From contig NC_026661.2 of NCBI RefSeq assembly GCF_000004075.3, forward strand, positions 4,774,001-4,838,000: 64,000 nucleotides of DNA, written 5' to 3'. Positions 1-14,059 of this stretch are shown piece by piece. The DNA is from Cucumis sativus (taxonomy: Eukaryota > Streptophyta > Magnoliopsida > Cucurbitales > Cucurbitaceae). Numbering within the stretch: position 1 is the stretch's first letter; each line of letters begins with the position of its first letter. The notes under the pieces are model-generated. The model ran no database searches. It was given only the letters and a program-made list of their open reading frames with translations, and was not told the DNA's origin. The position numbers and the translations under genes are program-made.

Positions 1-1720
1 CCCAATTCCTCAATATCTCCTCACAAACATGAGCCCGAGACCACCACTAGAGTTGACCTGCTATTCTCTGGACTTAGAACCAGGCTGTGGGACCCGTTAA
101 ATGAAGGAAATTGGAAGGTGGGACTTAGGGTTAAGATTTTGGAAGAGAGAACTTTTGAATAATTTTGTAAGTCAAAATTACAAAAATAGCAAAAGTCTTT
201 ACTAATTTGAAATGAAGCCTATTTATGAACTAATTACATGCAACCAATGTGTTAGTCGGAGAAGAATGTAGGTGGAGGTCCGCGACAATAGAAAATAATA
301 TGGGATGCCGGCGACCACAAAGAAGGATGTGTGTTAGCTGGTGACCATGGAGAAGTATGTGGGTTAGCTGGTTATTAGAGGAAAAAAATAGTGTATTGAG
401 AATTTGAGAAGATGAAGGGAGATGAAGGGTTCAAAAAATAGTGAAGAGATAAAAAGGAAAGATAAAAAAGAAATGTGAAAAGACCATCATATATGGGATT
501 AAATATACATTTGATATTATTAAATGTCATTTAAACAAGAAGCTTCCTTTTATGCATTTGTCTCAAGGTGTCTTTTTCATCTTTTTAATTCACTAAATTT
601 TCACTCATTATTATTATTTTTTTAAAATCTTAAATTAGTTAATTTCAAACTTTCAACTTTTACTTTAGGTGAATCTAATTAAATTTAAAGTATGTTGAAT
701 TAAATATTAGAATAAAATGTATTAAAATAGTTTTTTTTTTCTACTACGTCACATTGATGTTTCTAAATTAGATTTTTATATCAAATTTACATATCCTAAA
801 AAATAATAAATAATGTATCTTCAACGTTTCTGTATCTTAGTTTTTTAGAAATTGATGTATCATTATATCCTGTCGTACTAGTATTGCGTATCCATATCCG
901 TGTTTGTGTTTCATAGGTGCTAACAATAAACTAGTTACCTACTGGGATGCAGTGTTTACTCAAATCTGTGACAAGCACCTTAAAAATAAGTAGGTGCTGA
1001 ATAGGTGCTGACAAACCAGTGTTTACTTCAATCTGGCGTGTGATTGGGTTAGATTTAAATGTTATTTTGGAAGAGCATCATTCATGAGGGAGGATTTAGG
1101 CTTGGATTTAAATGATATTCCATATCTGTCTTTTCTTCTTTGATTTGGAACGTTTATGTGCTTTATGGACAAATGATTATATGCATCTATAACATATTTA
1201 AATGGTTATATACATCTATAATATATATAATTGGTGCAATGAAGGAGAAATTTTTCTTTTTTATATTTTTCCTTTTAAATTCCTATTTTGTCATTTATTA
1301 CAACTATTTAGGTTGAAGTTGTTAGAAGACAAATTGTTGTGTCTTCTCATGTATAGGGTCAAACAATGTAAAATAATTTTTTTGAAACGGATACAAGCTT
1401 CTTTATAAATAATGTAAAATATTGAATTAGTATCTTCTTAAAACTTTGTTTTGTGAACTAAAATAAAACTGTAAATTTCCTGTGGGATGATATGTGTTAT
1501 GGGCTAATATATATATATATATATGAAGTGATAGAAAATGACTTTTGTATTCATCAACCTATGATTGAAGGCTTAAGGATCTTCTTAACTTTTAATTTTG
1601 ACTGTAATTTGCTGCATTGTACTGATGTTTTCAATGCAGCAAATTCACATATTTCCTGCTTAAACTCTTTAACTGTTATTTTTATTCTTTCTATTGGGGA
1701 ACATTTTGGAAATTTGGCAG
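1..1720. other. Intron or upstream sequence before the first visible TOR exon
   Basis: No exon of TOR or of another gene could be supported here. The stretch is AT-rich with scattered stops in all frames. Because the first TOR exon at 1721 starts in the middle of the protein behind a good acceptor (ends at 1720), this is most simply a long TOR intron entering from the left. It contains a stretch around 876-1025 with the words GTGTTTCATAG and a partly repeated AGTGTTTACT..CAATCTG motif, which resembles dispersed repeats elsewhere in the window. A short AT run lies at about 1508-1524. Confidence 0.55.
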
Positions 1721-4700
1721 GCAGAGTTTATGGAACATGATGAGAAGCCACTTCCTATTGACATCCGTCTTCTTGGTGCTCTTGCAGAGAAGGTAAACTC
1801 TATGTTTCTGTCTTTTTTTTTTTTCTGAAGCTGTAGCTCAGACGTGTCTGAAGAAGAACAAATAAATTAATTGTGAAAATTTGTTCAGTGTCGTGCATTT
1901 GCCAAAGCTCTGCATTACAAAGAAATGGAATTTGAGGGTGCAAGGTCCAAAAAGATGGATGCTAATCCTGTTTCTGTAGTAGAAGCTCTTATACATATAA
2001 ACAATCAGTTGCACCAGCATGAGGTTAACCTTTTCTTTTCTTTTCTTTTTTTGTCATTTTCTTCCAAGTATGTAAAGCCAATCTTGAAATATTCATTGCC
2101 CTTTAGTGATCCATGTTTTCATTCTCTAGGCTGCTGTTGGAATATTGACGTATGCTCAACTACATTTGGGAGTTCAGCTGAAAGAATCTTGGTAATTTAG
2201 AATGTTTTGTTTTTCTTTTCTTCTTCTTTTTTCATTTTAATTATTTCTTAGAAGGACTACTAACTCATACTTTTTATGGAGTTTAATGAAATTGACTTTT
2301 TGAAGTTAAAATTGCCTTGTGGAGCTAGTCACAATTGGAAACCCTTATTCTTTTAATTTTAACGGTTTACAACTTTCCAATAATGTAACTTAATTGAATA
2401 TTGTTCACATAAATTTTAAAAAATTTAAATTTAATCAATTAAAACTCATTTATTTGTTAGTACTTTGTATTGGTCATTTCTCTATACTGTGGATCCTCCC
2501 CCTCCCCCTATTGTTTTTTGTATACCCCTCATGTACATTGAGCTTTGTCTCTCTATTTTCAATATTAATAATAGTGAGACTTGTATCCCTTTCAAAAAAA
2601 AAAAATTGGTTATTTCTCTATAGTTAATGAGCGGAGTTTTTGTTATCTTTTAAGAAAACAGCAAATTTATGTTTTGCTTTTCAAGGTGGTTACTGGTTAT
2701 GGAACTAGAAAATTTTAATGGGATTGAATTGAAGTTTTAGGGTAGCTTTAGAGTTCCTATGGTGATGATAATATAGGAAGTACTATGTAGAGATGCTTTT
2801 ATCTCCCACGTGCATGTGATGTTTATTATCAAGTCACACCATGGGGGAAATCCTGCTTTCAGACAATAATTTTGGATCTCTTATATTGAAATCTAAGAGG
2901 CACAGTCAATTTGGCTAGCATGTCCACGTCTAACTCGTGTTGGACACGTGGACATTACCATACTTGTTGAACACATATCAGATGATGGTTAGTGTAATAG
3001 ATGTGATAACTACTAGTTATATAAAGTTGGATATGATGTGGGTGCTAAGAAGGTGTCAACCTAGTAGAGATGTCCAGCTGTACCTCTTAATCCTTAGGTT
3101 CTGTTTTGTTGGTATCATTTTGTACCTAGCATTAGTCTAAGTTCTTAACGAAGCGGCTTGTTTCAATTTTAGAAAAAAAATAAAGTCAAAGTAAGTTCAA
3201 CATTTATTAGACATGTATCAAACACTTGTTAAGTATACTAAATAGAAATGTATACGACAAAAGTCATCAATAAGAAAAATATATCAAACTAATTTTCTAA
3301 GCATATAAATTCATAAATTCATCGAATTTGAATTTCCTTGTATAAAAATGTTGCATAGTGCTACTTGGTCCCTTTTGTGGTGCATTTGGAAAGAAAGGAA
3401 CAGTAGAATTTTTTGAAAATAACTATAATTCTTTTGATTCTTTTCGGACTGTGTTGCAACACACAGCTTCTTGGTGGAGTAAGAATTACACCGGACACTT
3501 TTGTAATTATAGCCTTTCAATGATATTCAACTATTGGAAGACCATTTTTTAGTTTCTTCTAGGGAGGGCCCTCTTGTCCCTTGCTCTTAGGTTGTTCTAT
3601 TTTGTTATATGAGTACACATGTTTCTTAAAAATATAAATACATTTCCTTGCAGTATTCATACTCGTATTGTAGGTATACGAAATATGATGTGTTCTGTTC
3701 ATGTCTGTGTCGTGTCTTTCTCTTATCTATATCCATGCTTCTTAGAAAGAGGACTGGAATAGGATTTCCCCCATTTCCCATTCTTTTACTTGTATTCTTT
3801 TGTAATCCTTAAAACAACGTAAAATAACGTTAGCTTTAACTTTTTGAATGTGAAACAATTAGTAATCGCTTATTTGCTACTTTTAAGGTACGAGAAATTG
3901 CAACGCTGGGAAGATGCTCTAAAGGCATATACGGCTAAGGCATCACAAGCATCAAATCCACATCTTGTCTTAGATGCCATGTTAGGTTTGTGACTTGTTG
4001 ACATCTCATTCCCTACAATTATGTGTTCTGTTTCCCTGTTATAAATGCATGTATCCTTATATAACTTATATGACTATTTTAGTATTTTTCTTATAATGAT
4101 GAAAACCCTATGGAAGCCATTGCTGGAGGTTATTTTAAATATATCATGGATGTTTAACAGGGCGGATGAGATGCCTTGCTGCATTGGCCCGATGGGAAGA
4201 GCTTAATAATCTATGCAAGGAGTATTGGACCCCTGCTGAGCCAGCTGCTCGGCTAGAAATGGCTCCAATGGTTAGTGTTTGACATTGACCTAAAGAATGT
4301 TAGAATCGTTACAGTTCTTGCTAATCTGTTTCTGAGGGTGCACCAGGCTGCGAGTGCTGCATGGAACATGGGAGAGTGGGACCAAATGGCAGAATATGTT
4401 TCTCGGTTAGATGATGGTGATGAAACCAAACTTCGTAGCTTGGGTAACACTGCTGCTAGTGGTGATGGAAGCAGTAGTGGAACTTTCTACAGGGCTGTCT
4501 TATTAGTTCGTAAAGGAAAGGTACTGTCTATATTTTATGCTGTTTTGTTCTTTTATTTTATTTGCACTATTTTTCAAGGAGGTTTTGACGCCAATGTTTC
4601 TGTCCCAGTATGACGAAGCACGTGAATTTGTTGACAGAGCCAGAAAATGTTTAGCGACAGAACTTGCTGCTTTGGTTAGTAACCCCACCCCTCTCACCCA

Positions 4701-7700
4701 AACCAAAAAATTAAATTCTATTGTATACTTGACCACTTACTAAATTGCTATAATGAGTCAAAATTTTAATTGATATATAACTTATAAATTCTGGGGATAT
4801 AAGAAATTTCCCCCCAAAGAATATAAAGAATGTTCAGGTCTATGGTTGGTTGTAGTAGTAGTGCATGAGGTAGTTATTAAATGAATTACGTTTCAGATTT
4901 ATTTTACTCTATGTGCGTTGTCTTGGTGACAATGATTCTTGTTTCTTATTCTTTTTGTTAGAATGCTGATGTAATATTATACTTGTCATAACCCACTACC
5001 TTAAGCTTTTGAGCATGAATAAAAATGAAATCCCACCAAGACATTTCTTAAGCAAGACTTGGATTTTTCCAAGATTCAAGATTCCGAATTGATTCAATGT
5101 TTTAATATTGTCTACCTCTTGAGTTAGTGATATCAAGTGATACTAGTGGAACTTTTCCTCCTTGTCTAAATCTATTAACCTAAGGACTGCTTTTTCTTTC
5201 TCTCTCTTTTTTTTTCTTTTTGGTACTTTTAACTAGATATCCATATCTTTAGGTACTGGAGAGTTATGAACGTGCTTATAGCAATATGGTCAGAGTTCAA
5301 CAACTTTCAGAACTGGAGGAGGTAGATATATGAATAACATATACCATTTGATTCCATCATCCTTTTCTTCTTTATTTAAAGGAACAGCTATTTTATGATT
5401 GGTGTTAACTTAGGTCATTGATTACTGCACACTACCTGTTGGTAATCCTGTTGCTGAAGGGCGGCGAGCTCTTATTCGAAATATGTGGACAGAACGCATA
5501 CAAGGAGCAAAACGGAACGTTGAGGTACTGATTCATTTTTCTTTTTGTTCACAGACTAATTTGTCTCTCTATTCAAACACTCAACCCTAGTGTTTTTTTA
5601 GCATTAATTTTTTAAATTTTTTTAATGAAGATTTTGATTGATTTTTTTTTAAAAAAATGATGGAAAAAAAGAAGAAAAAAGAACCTGTGAGGTTTTGGGT
5701 GAGGCTGCAGGGCTGTTCACTCTTTTGACATGACCAGCTAATAAAGCGGATGTCGTTCATAACAATGCTCTAGTTGTAGAAGTTTGGTAGCAACAAAGTT
5801 TAGTGGATAGAATGGTATTTTTATGTATTCTAGTTTTATCTTCTCTTGATATTCTGATGTAATAAGATTAGAATAATTTGGTAAGTTCAAATTAATCTTA
5901 GTTAATCCTTGATTAATTACGTTTTAGTTTCCTAATTAGTTTTTATTTGGTTATCCTTTTAGTATCTTATCTTACATTTAATTCTCTTTAAATAGAAGAT
6001 TCTTTTCTTGTATTAGGCAACTGTTGATTCATTATAATGACTTTGATTTGCTTGGAGAAAGTTCTCCTTTTATCTCCTTAGGCTACATCATACTCTCTCG
6101 ACAATTTTTTCTAAATATTAATTTCTCGTATTATTATGTTCATTTGAAGTTAGCAGCCTTGCAATTACTATCAATTTTGTAGGTCTGGCAAGCAGTATTG
6201 GCTGTTAGAGCCCTTGTGCTACCTCCAACAGAAGATATTGAGACATGGCTAAAGTTTGCTTCTCTTTGTCGGAAAAGTGGGAGAGTCAGCCAGGCAAGAT
6301 CTACTCTTGTTAAGCTCTTACAGGTCAGTGTTTCATATTTATTTTATACGTATACTTTTAGGGGGGAGTTTAGCCCACCAACTTCATACATTGGGGTTAA
6401 ACTATTCAACTTCAGTAGTAAACATTATTGAATTTGTACATTTATTGAGGAGTTCCGTCTTCTCCTTTTTCTATTTTGCACATATTGAAGAACTCCATCT
6501 TACTAGTCTGGACTTCGAATATTAACTTCTTAACTCCATACTTCATAACTCAATTCAGTGTCCAAACACTTCCTTAGGTTGCTATTACTTCTAGTTCTAC
6601 AATTATCTCCTCACAACATTACTCATGATTTTGCACAGTATGATCCGGAAACTTCTGAAAATGGATGGTATTCCGGACCACCTCAAGTGATGTTGGCATA
6701 CTTGAAATACCAATGGTCACTTGGGGAGGATATTAAACGTAAGGAAGCATTTGCTAGGTTGCAAGTAAGATTTTCTCCTTCACTAAAGCTACTTCTTGGT
6801 ATAATTTACTTCAATATTTATCTGCCCATGTAGTTCAATTGCGACTCGTTGCTTTAGGTTTTGTCTAGGGAGCTTTCATCTTCACCTATTATTCAACCTG
6901 CCAAGCATATTAGCTTGTCAAGTGGTAGAAGTTCAACCGTACCACTGCTTGCTCGCGTATGCCTTGAACTTGGAACCTGGCAATGGGCTCTATCTCCTGG
7001 ATTAGATGATGACTCTATACAAGGTATTTTTACTTTTCATAAATGTAATCTTTTGGTTTTATAACTAATGCTAATTTTTCTTGCTGATGATTTTTGTTGT
7101 AGAAATTCTGACTGCATTCCGGAATGCCACCCAGTGTGCAAATACTTGGGCAAAGGCATGGCACATGTGGGCACTGTTTAATACGGCTGTGATGTCTCAT
7201 TATACAATGAGAGGTTTTCCTGATGTTGCAGCACAGTTTGTTGTTGCTGCTGTAACAGGATATTTTCACTCAATAGCATGTGCTGCAAATTCTAAAGGTG
7301 TTGATGACAGTCTACAGGTAAAAGCAATTTCTCATTAAAAGAAAAAAGAAAACTGCGATGAATAATATATTTCATTTAGATTTCTTTTCTTTTAATATGT
7401 ACGTAACTCTGAAAACTTTGGTTAGTCAACCATATCTGGTTTCTTTATTCTCTACTGCATTCCGCTTTCAAATCATCGGCCTAAGACTTGTCTGGATTTT
7501 AATTGATAAGAACTGTCTGATTTTCACTTGACATCATGGTATTTGTTCATTCTGTTGAGAAAAAATATGGAGACATGCACGTTTTAGCTTAGTTGGGGTT
7601 GAAGTAAAAATATCCATTTAATTATTTAAATATCTTGAGTTTCAAAGCTCTTTATTCGAGCTTTATTTTAGCATATACTATGTTAAAAGGAACCATTCAT

Positions 7701-10700
7701 CATGCTTTTCTCATTTCCTTGATCATGCTCTTTTTACTAGTTTATGTGCTTATTTTCTCCAACTCACCACATTACGTCTCTGTACCTTCTCAGGATATCC
7801 TCCGTCTTCTCACTTTATGGTTCAACCATGGAGCCACTGCAGATGTCCAAATGGCACTACAAAAAGGATTTGCTCATGTGAATATCAACACATGGCTTGT
7901 AGTCTTACCTCAGATAATTGCAAGGATACATTCAAATAACCATGCTGTAAGAGAACTTATACAGTCACTATTGGTTCGAATTGGGCAAAGCCATCCTCAG
8001 GTTTGTTTCCTATGTCATCCTCAGAAAAATCAAATATTGTCGACATAGAACTTTTTTTGTTACTTGTGTTTAAGGAGGTGCCTAGTCAATAAGTTTACTA
8101 GAGCCAAGCTTCCTTGATTTAATTAAATTGTAGCATATCATTAAGATATTTGAATGTCTGAACCTGGTTACAATTCTTGATCTCTTTGTCATAACCCACT
8201 GGTTGGTAAAATCTGTGTAAGGTCAAGCTTGTAAAGAAATAGACTGCTTTGCAATAGAATGGGGTTCATTTTGTTGGTTAATGATCTGTAGTCTTTCCTT
8301 GTATTATTTCTCTCTCTTGCGATTGCTTTGGAGGTTGAAATTATTTTATAGAAAGGTGTCCAGCGGGTTGACTTTTTCTGAAAGCGTTAAAATCTCTCTT
8401 TTATTTTAACAGGCGCTCATGTACCCTCTCCTTGTAGCATGTAAATCAATTAGCAATTTACGCCGAGCTGCAGCTCAAGAAGTTGTTGACAAAGTTCGAC
8501 AACATAGTGGCGTTCTTGTTGATCAGGTTCTTTCAGAGTAAAATAGATTTTAGATTTTTTTACTTCTGGCCCTCATTTAATAATTGATCTATACATATTT
8601 TTACCTGTAGGCTCAACTTGTATCTAAAGAATTGATTCGAGTTGCCATACTTTGGCATGAAACATGGCATGAGGCTCTAGAGGAAGCTAGTCGTTTGTAC
8701 TTTGGTGAACATAACATTGAGGGGATGCTCAAGGTTTTGGAGCCCTTGCATGAAATGCTTGAAGATGGGGCTATGAAGAATAACACAACGATAAAGGAAA
8801 GGGCATTCATTGAGGTTGTGCCATTATTATTTTTTCTCTCTACTTTTACAATGTTACAAAACTTATCAATTCAATTTTTTGGTTTTGGTGTCAATAGTTT
8901 CTCTCTCTCTGTTAACTGTTTAAAACGTTTCATGTATTCTAAAGCTTTGCTTTAATAGATGTTGGTACTCATTACCGCTCAATAGTTTATTCCATGTGTT
9001 CTCAATAATTTTTATAGTGAAACTTTCCTAACAATTTCTTATAGTCAAATCATAATGTACTTTTTCTCAGGCATATCGTCGTGAGTTGCTTGAGGCCTAT
9101 GAATGTTGCATGAAATATAAGAAAACCGGGAAAGATGCTGAACTTACTCAGGTCTGTTATCTGCGTCCCATCCTTTCTCCATTAAAGATATTGATTTTCT
9201 GCCTTTTCTTTCTCCAGATTTCCCTTTTAATGTTACTGTGAATGTATGTTTGCTAAACCACACTGCCGATTTTATCTGTTTATAACTTTTAGGGAAGTAT
9301 AACTTTTAGGGAAGTATGTCTCCAGCTTTCGTTTCACATGACTAGGTTTCATGTTCTGCTGCTACCGTGACAATTTAAGCATTTTAGCTCGTTAAATTGT
9401 CTTATTATTCATCTAATGTGATGTCTACATCCCTAAATTGCTGTTTCTATTATATCTTTGTCCACTTTTTCTATAGTATAATGTATAATCGAAATGTCTA
9501 TTCACTCTTATGCAATGCTGAATCCATGGACATGGTAATGTTGATAGAAATGTTGTGATGTCGACAGGATAAAAAATACCACTTGACCACGGCATAATTA
9601 TGTAACCTACAATAGTGGTTAGCCTTGAATAATTTGCAAAACTATTAATTTATATCTAAAAGTATGAATAATAACATTATGAAAAATGTTCTCGGATCAT
9701 ATTGAACATACACATAATTTAATTTAAAATATTATAACTAATTATAATATGCATCATTCTTGGAAATCTGTTACTGAATACAAATAATCAGCAACTCTGG
9801 TACAGAGTATAGGTTACAACTTTATCAGATTATTCGTCTTACAATTACAACATTAATCAAAGTAAACCAAAGTGAACATTTTTATGCCTTAAATTATCGA
9901 AATAAGCAAGGCTTATGTCTGGAAGTTTTCTTTCAACATTTTCATAGTTAACGATATTGCGGTCTAGCCTAAGCATAACCTCAATTCAGCCTGTTCACAT
10001 GAGGTGTTTACAAGCTATCAGTTAAATTTCTTACTAAAAACATTAATATTCCATATAATTAAAATGCTTAATTTCTTTATTTTTTAAAAGTTCAAATTTA
10101 AAGAGTAGATTATAGTCTCAGTTAGAAAAGACTGGATATATTCAATAAGATATAATACAATTAATATATACACATAATTAACTTCGTTCACGCAGTTACT
10201 TAATTAGTTAATTATATATACACACACATAAAATCAACTAGCTAACCGGGGCAGGGAATATAATCTTCATCCCCATTTAGCCAACGGAAATAAAATTTTC
10301 CTCACTCCCTATCCCATTCACCATCTGAACTCCTTTCCCCGTTCGGGTGGGTCTGTTCGGGTGGGTCTCTGTGGTTAAATGGACCTCTCTAGTAACTATG
10401 CTCTTGCTTTTGCATTTTTCTTGTCGAACTAATAGCAATATTCATTATGTTGTCAGGCTTGGGATCTGTATTACCATGTATTTAGAAGAATAGATAAGCA
10501 ACTTCAGAGCCTTACAACTCTGGATCTTCAGGTTAGTTTACAGTTTTAAACCAAACTTTTATATTTTTATATCTTTGCATGTAACTATGTAAGTGACGTT
10601 GATCTTGTCATTGCAACTGTATTGTAGTCTGTTTCTCCAGAGTTACTTGAATGTCGTAATCTGGAGCTTGCGGTTCCCGGTACTTATCGTGCAGGTACTT

Positions 10701-13700
10701 TAGCATATGGTTTTTTAGCATGTGGTTTTTGACGGACATATTGACATAGCACAAGTATTTCTTACCCATCTAATTTCTATGTTCTAGAGTCACCGGTCGT
10801 GACAATTGCATCATTTGCAACACAGCTTGTTGTGATAACATCAAAACAGCGGCCTCGAAAGTTAACGATTCATGGGAGTGATGGTGAGGATTATGCATTT
10901 TTACTTAAGGGGCATGAAGACTTACGGCAAGATGAGCGTGTCATGCAGGTATTGTATTCTAAAAAGTTGGCACAATTGTATAGTTTCCCAGACTTCAGCT
11001 TTTACTTTTTGCCTTGAAAGTTCACTTATTTTATTTACCCCTCACTAATCCTGACCTTCTGACTTTGTCCAGCTATTTGGTTTGGTTAATACGTTGCTGG
11101 ACAATTCAAGAAAAACTGCTGAAAAAGATCTTTCCATTCAACGGTATGATGTTATTCCACTATCACCAAATAGTGGATTGATTGGTTGGGTCCCACATTG
11201 CGACACCCTGCATCATCTTATTCGTGAGTATAGAGATGCCAGAAAGGTCAGTTGACGTTAAATGGAAGCATCCTTAAAATTTGGAATTCATTTGAATTAT
11301 TATAAGACTGGGATTTACTTTTATTCATTACTTGGAGTATTAATATTGCTTCGTGGTTCCAGATAACCTTGAACCAAGAGCACAAGTACATGCTTAGTTT
11401 TGCCCCCGATTATGATCACTTACCGCTCATAGCTAAAGTGGAAGTGTTTGAGTATGCACTATTCAATACCGAAGGAAATGACCTTGCACGGGTACTACTC
11501 CACATAATATTACTGTTTTATGACTTCGCTTGAATTTTATTTGAATATATGATTTCAGCGTTGATTATCCTCTTGTAGGTTCTTTGGTTGAAAAGTCGCA
11601 CATCTGAAGTATGGTTAGAGAGGAGGACTAATTATACCCGAAGTTTGGCAGTCATGAGTATGGTATGTTAATTGTTGCTTATTTATGTTTCTTTTGTTAA
11701 AACATCATTTTTGAGTTATGTATTTTGGCTTTTGGTTCTGGTAGTTTCAAATGTTTAATTTTGGTCTATGGATTTTCGATAAATCTTAAAAATAGTTGTG
11801 TGGACAATTTATTATTATTTTTTACCAAAGAAAAAAAAATCACTATTAGCTTTCCTTTTATAAATATTGTAAATACATTCACATAGACCGAAATGATAAT
11901 TTGTCTTTATTTGTTCATTCCTTATGGTTGTTTTGCACCAAAATGAGTTCTTGCCATTCAGTACTCTTCGCTAAGGCTAGTTGATATTTACTTTCTTCCA
12001 CCATAAAAAACTCTTGTTCTGTGGTTTTGTGGAAAAGTGGGTACTTACGTCTGAGTGATACCCTCGTTGCTTATGCATTTTATATTATCAATAGAATTCT
12101 CTTACGAGAAAAAATAATAATAATAATAAAATAAGAGGAACGTAAAATATATAATTACATGAAATTATATATATAAGAACAAATTGGACACTGATTCAAT
12201 TTCTAGTTACATCTGACTTGCTTACTTAAACTTTGGCTTATACCCGTTTATCTTTATTTATTGCTTTTCATTTTTAGTTTGTTCTTTAATCTCATGGTGG
12301 TTGAATTTTCCAGGTAGGTTATCTTCTTGGTTTGGGTGATCGACACCCAAGTAACCTTATGCTGCATCGTTATACGTAAGTTTTTTTTTTTATTATTCAA
12401 AATATGCATATTGATTTGTTGCTAAGATATATTCTCATTTTCCTTTGTTTTTGAGGCTTTTGCAGTGGTAAGATTTTGCATATTGATTTTGGAGATTGCT
12501 TTGAAGCTTCAATGAACAGGGAAAAGTTTCCTGAGAAGGTCTTTCTCAACTTTTAGTTTCTTAGGTTTTGTTTTTGTTTCCACGATTTGCTGTTTTTAAT
12601 CTCTTGTTTTTAATTCTTAAGGTACCCTTCCGGCTGACTAGAATGCTTGTCAAAGCTATGGAGGTCAGTGGTATTGAGGGAAACTTCCGTTCAACTTGTG
12701 AAAATGTGATGCAAGTTCTTCGATCAAACAAGGATAGTGTTATGGCTATGATGGAGGTATAGTCTTGAAAACCGTATGAAGTATTGATATGAAAACTGTG
12801 AAGTGTTGATATAATTAAATTTATCATGACTCATCCTCTTAAGCTTTTGGGTTAGTCAGTAGGTGGTCGACGTTGGACAATAACAGACTTTCTGATTTAA
12901 CTACTTTGTTTCAAGATTTACTATATTTAACCTGTCATGAAATAGTTTTGGGTTGTTTCGAGTTTTCTTCTCAGTAATGTGTATAGCTGGATGTTGGTGA
13001 ATTTATGATTGAATGAAGTTATGTTAGTGGTTGTGTTCAGCATTTGTTTTTTCGTTAGCTTTGAGCATTTTGATATGTTGAACTTGAAGGACACTTGGGG
13101 GCGTTTGACCCACCAACTTCTTAAATTGGTGTAAATAAATCAACTTCTATAGCAGACACTATCGATGTTTGCACATTTATCGATTAACTTCATTTTTCTA
13201 CTTTTTACATTTATCGATTAACTTCACTTTTCTATTTTTTTACATTTATCGCGAAGAGACGTAGAAGTAACTAGCCCTTTTAACTTATAATTTTTTCAGG
13301 CCTTTGTTCACGACCCTCTCATAAATTGGCGTCTTTTCAACTTCAATGAAGTCCCACAAATGTCGATGTTTTCAAGCACTCATGCCCCTGCTGTTGTGAA
13401 TGCTGAAGATTCTGCTCAAAGTCGTGAACTTCTTCAACCTCAACGAGGCGCTCGTGAAAGAGAGCTTCTTCAGGTAAAAACTTGAGACATCAACATTGTC
13501 AAGTTTTCTTAGGATGATACTGATCCTTCACATTGTATAGGCTGTTAATCAACTTGGTGATGCCAACGAGGTCTTGAATGAGCGTGCTGTTGTTGTCATG
13601 GCTCGTATGAGTAATAAACTAACTGGACGGGATTTCCCCACTTGTTCTTCTATGTCGACTGCCTCGGCTCAGCATGCAGTCGACCACAGCACCTTAATAT

Positions 13701-14059
13701 CTGGGGATTCCCGTGAAGTTGATCATGGTCTCTCTGTTAAGCTTCAAGTCGAGAAGTTGATCGGTCAAGCTATGTCACACGAAAACCTATGTCAAAATTA
13801 CGTCGGGTACGTTAATGTTCATTCCCTTTTCTCGATACCTTCATCCTTTTATTTTATCCATCTACAATACCTCGTTTTTCTTATGGATTGCCAAATGTAC
13901 TATCTTATACATCTTACTATTAACACCGTCAGCCGCCTTTTACTATTATGCAACGGGCGGTGGCGTACGTATGTGTAAATCATATTCTAATTGTTATTTA
14001 GTTGTTTAACGTCGAACTGCAACTGCTTTTCTGCGTGCAGGTGGTGCCCCTTTTGGTAG
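1721..14059 (+). CDS. TOR: Target of rapamycin (TOR) Ser/Thr kinase, C-terminal half (5' part outside window)
   Basis: Atypical PI3K-like protein kinase of TORC1, controlling growth, translation and autophagy in the cytosol. I read 29 exons: 1721-1792, 1889-2023, 2130-2191, 3888-3985, 4161-4270, 4347-4520, 4609-4674, 5253-5321, 5414-5524, 6183-6323, 6639-6764, 6858-7023, 7103-7317, 7794-8000, 8413-8526, 8611-8814, 9071-9151, 10457-10531, 10628-10694, 10788-10948, 11073-11246, 11363-11491, 11579-11662, 12314-12375, 12466-12538, 12622-12756, 13300-13473, 13541-13806, 14041-14059. They total 3570 nt, 1189 residues plus stop, with every junction in frame. Residues 1 to about 620 are FAT, about 623-742 FRB ([21 protein letters not shown]), 765 onward kinase with [16 protein letters not shown], catalytic GLGDRHPSN (about 953-961) and HIDFGD. 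The FATC tail ends GWCPFW. Plant TOR is about 2480 residues, so roughly half is present. All introns seen are GT-AG. No break in the reading frame. Confidence 0.97.
2440..2610 (+). repeat. Poly(A)-ended repeat fragment in TOR intron
   Basis: Inside the 1696 bp intron 2192-3887. A pyrimidine-rich stretch runs into an A tract at about 2596-2606, in the sense orientation of TOR. The layout (C/T-rich run, AATATTAATAAT, then a pure A run) resembles the 3' end of a retrotransposed element. No coding remnant was found, so the class is not certain. Confidence 0.3.
3345..3640 (+). mobile_element. LINE (non-LTR retrotransposon) 3'-end fragment, decayed
   Basis: Within a TOR intron, same strand. Translation shows the conserved plant LINE reverse-transcriptase tail pattern [14 protein letters not shown] (about 3372-3413). 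A one-base insertion in a T run then shifts the frame, after which it continues [18 protein letters not shown]...NYWKTIF and a stop near 3552. A pyrimidine-rich 3' tail follows to about 3640. Only the last 65 or so residues of the polymerase protein are represented, as expected for a 5'-truncated LINE insertion. Known for the family: insertions are commonly 5'-truncated. Confidence 0.7.
6360..6505. repeat. Dispersed repeat, copy a (CCCACCAACTTC family)
   Basis: In the TOR intron 6324-6638. Shares GCCCACCAACTTC near its left edge, a central TGTACATTTATTGA, and a CTCCTTTTTCTATTTTGCACAT segment (split here as two words) with the copies at 13090-13262 and 21085-21225. It is non-coding, and no clear terminal repeats were seen. 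Confidence 0.5.
13090..13262. repeat. Dispersed repeat, copy b with internal tandem unit
   Basis: In the TOR intron 12757-13299. Starts GGGGGCGTTTGACCCACC and carries two nearly identical units of ACATTTATCGATTAACTTCA followed by TTTTCTA, with a third partial ACATTTATCG. Related to copies a and c. Confidence 0.5.

Noticed and set aside
9580-10400. Possible gene fragment in the TOR intron 9152-10456
   Set aside because: The CCCCATTTAGCC..GTTCGGGTGGGTCT sequence is a G/C-rich repeat with a 14 bp tandem duplication; no coding frame survives.
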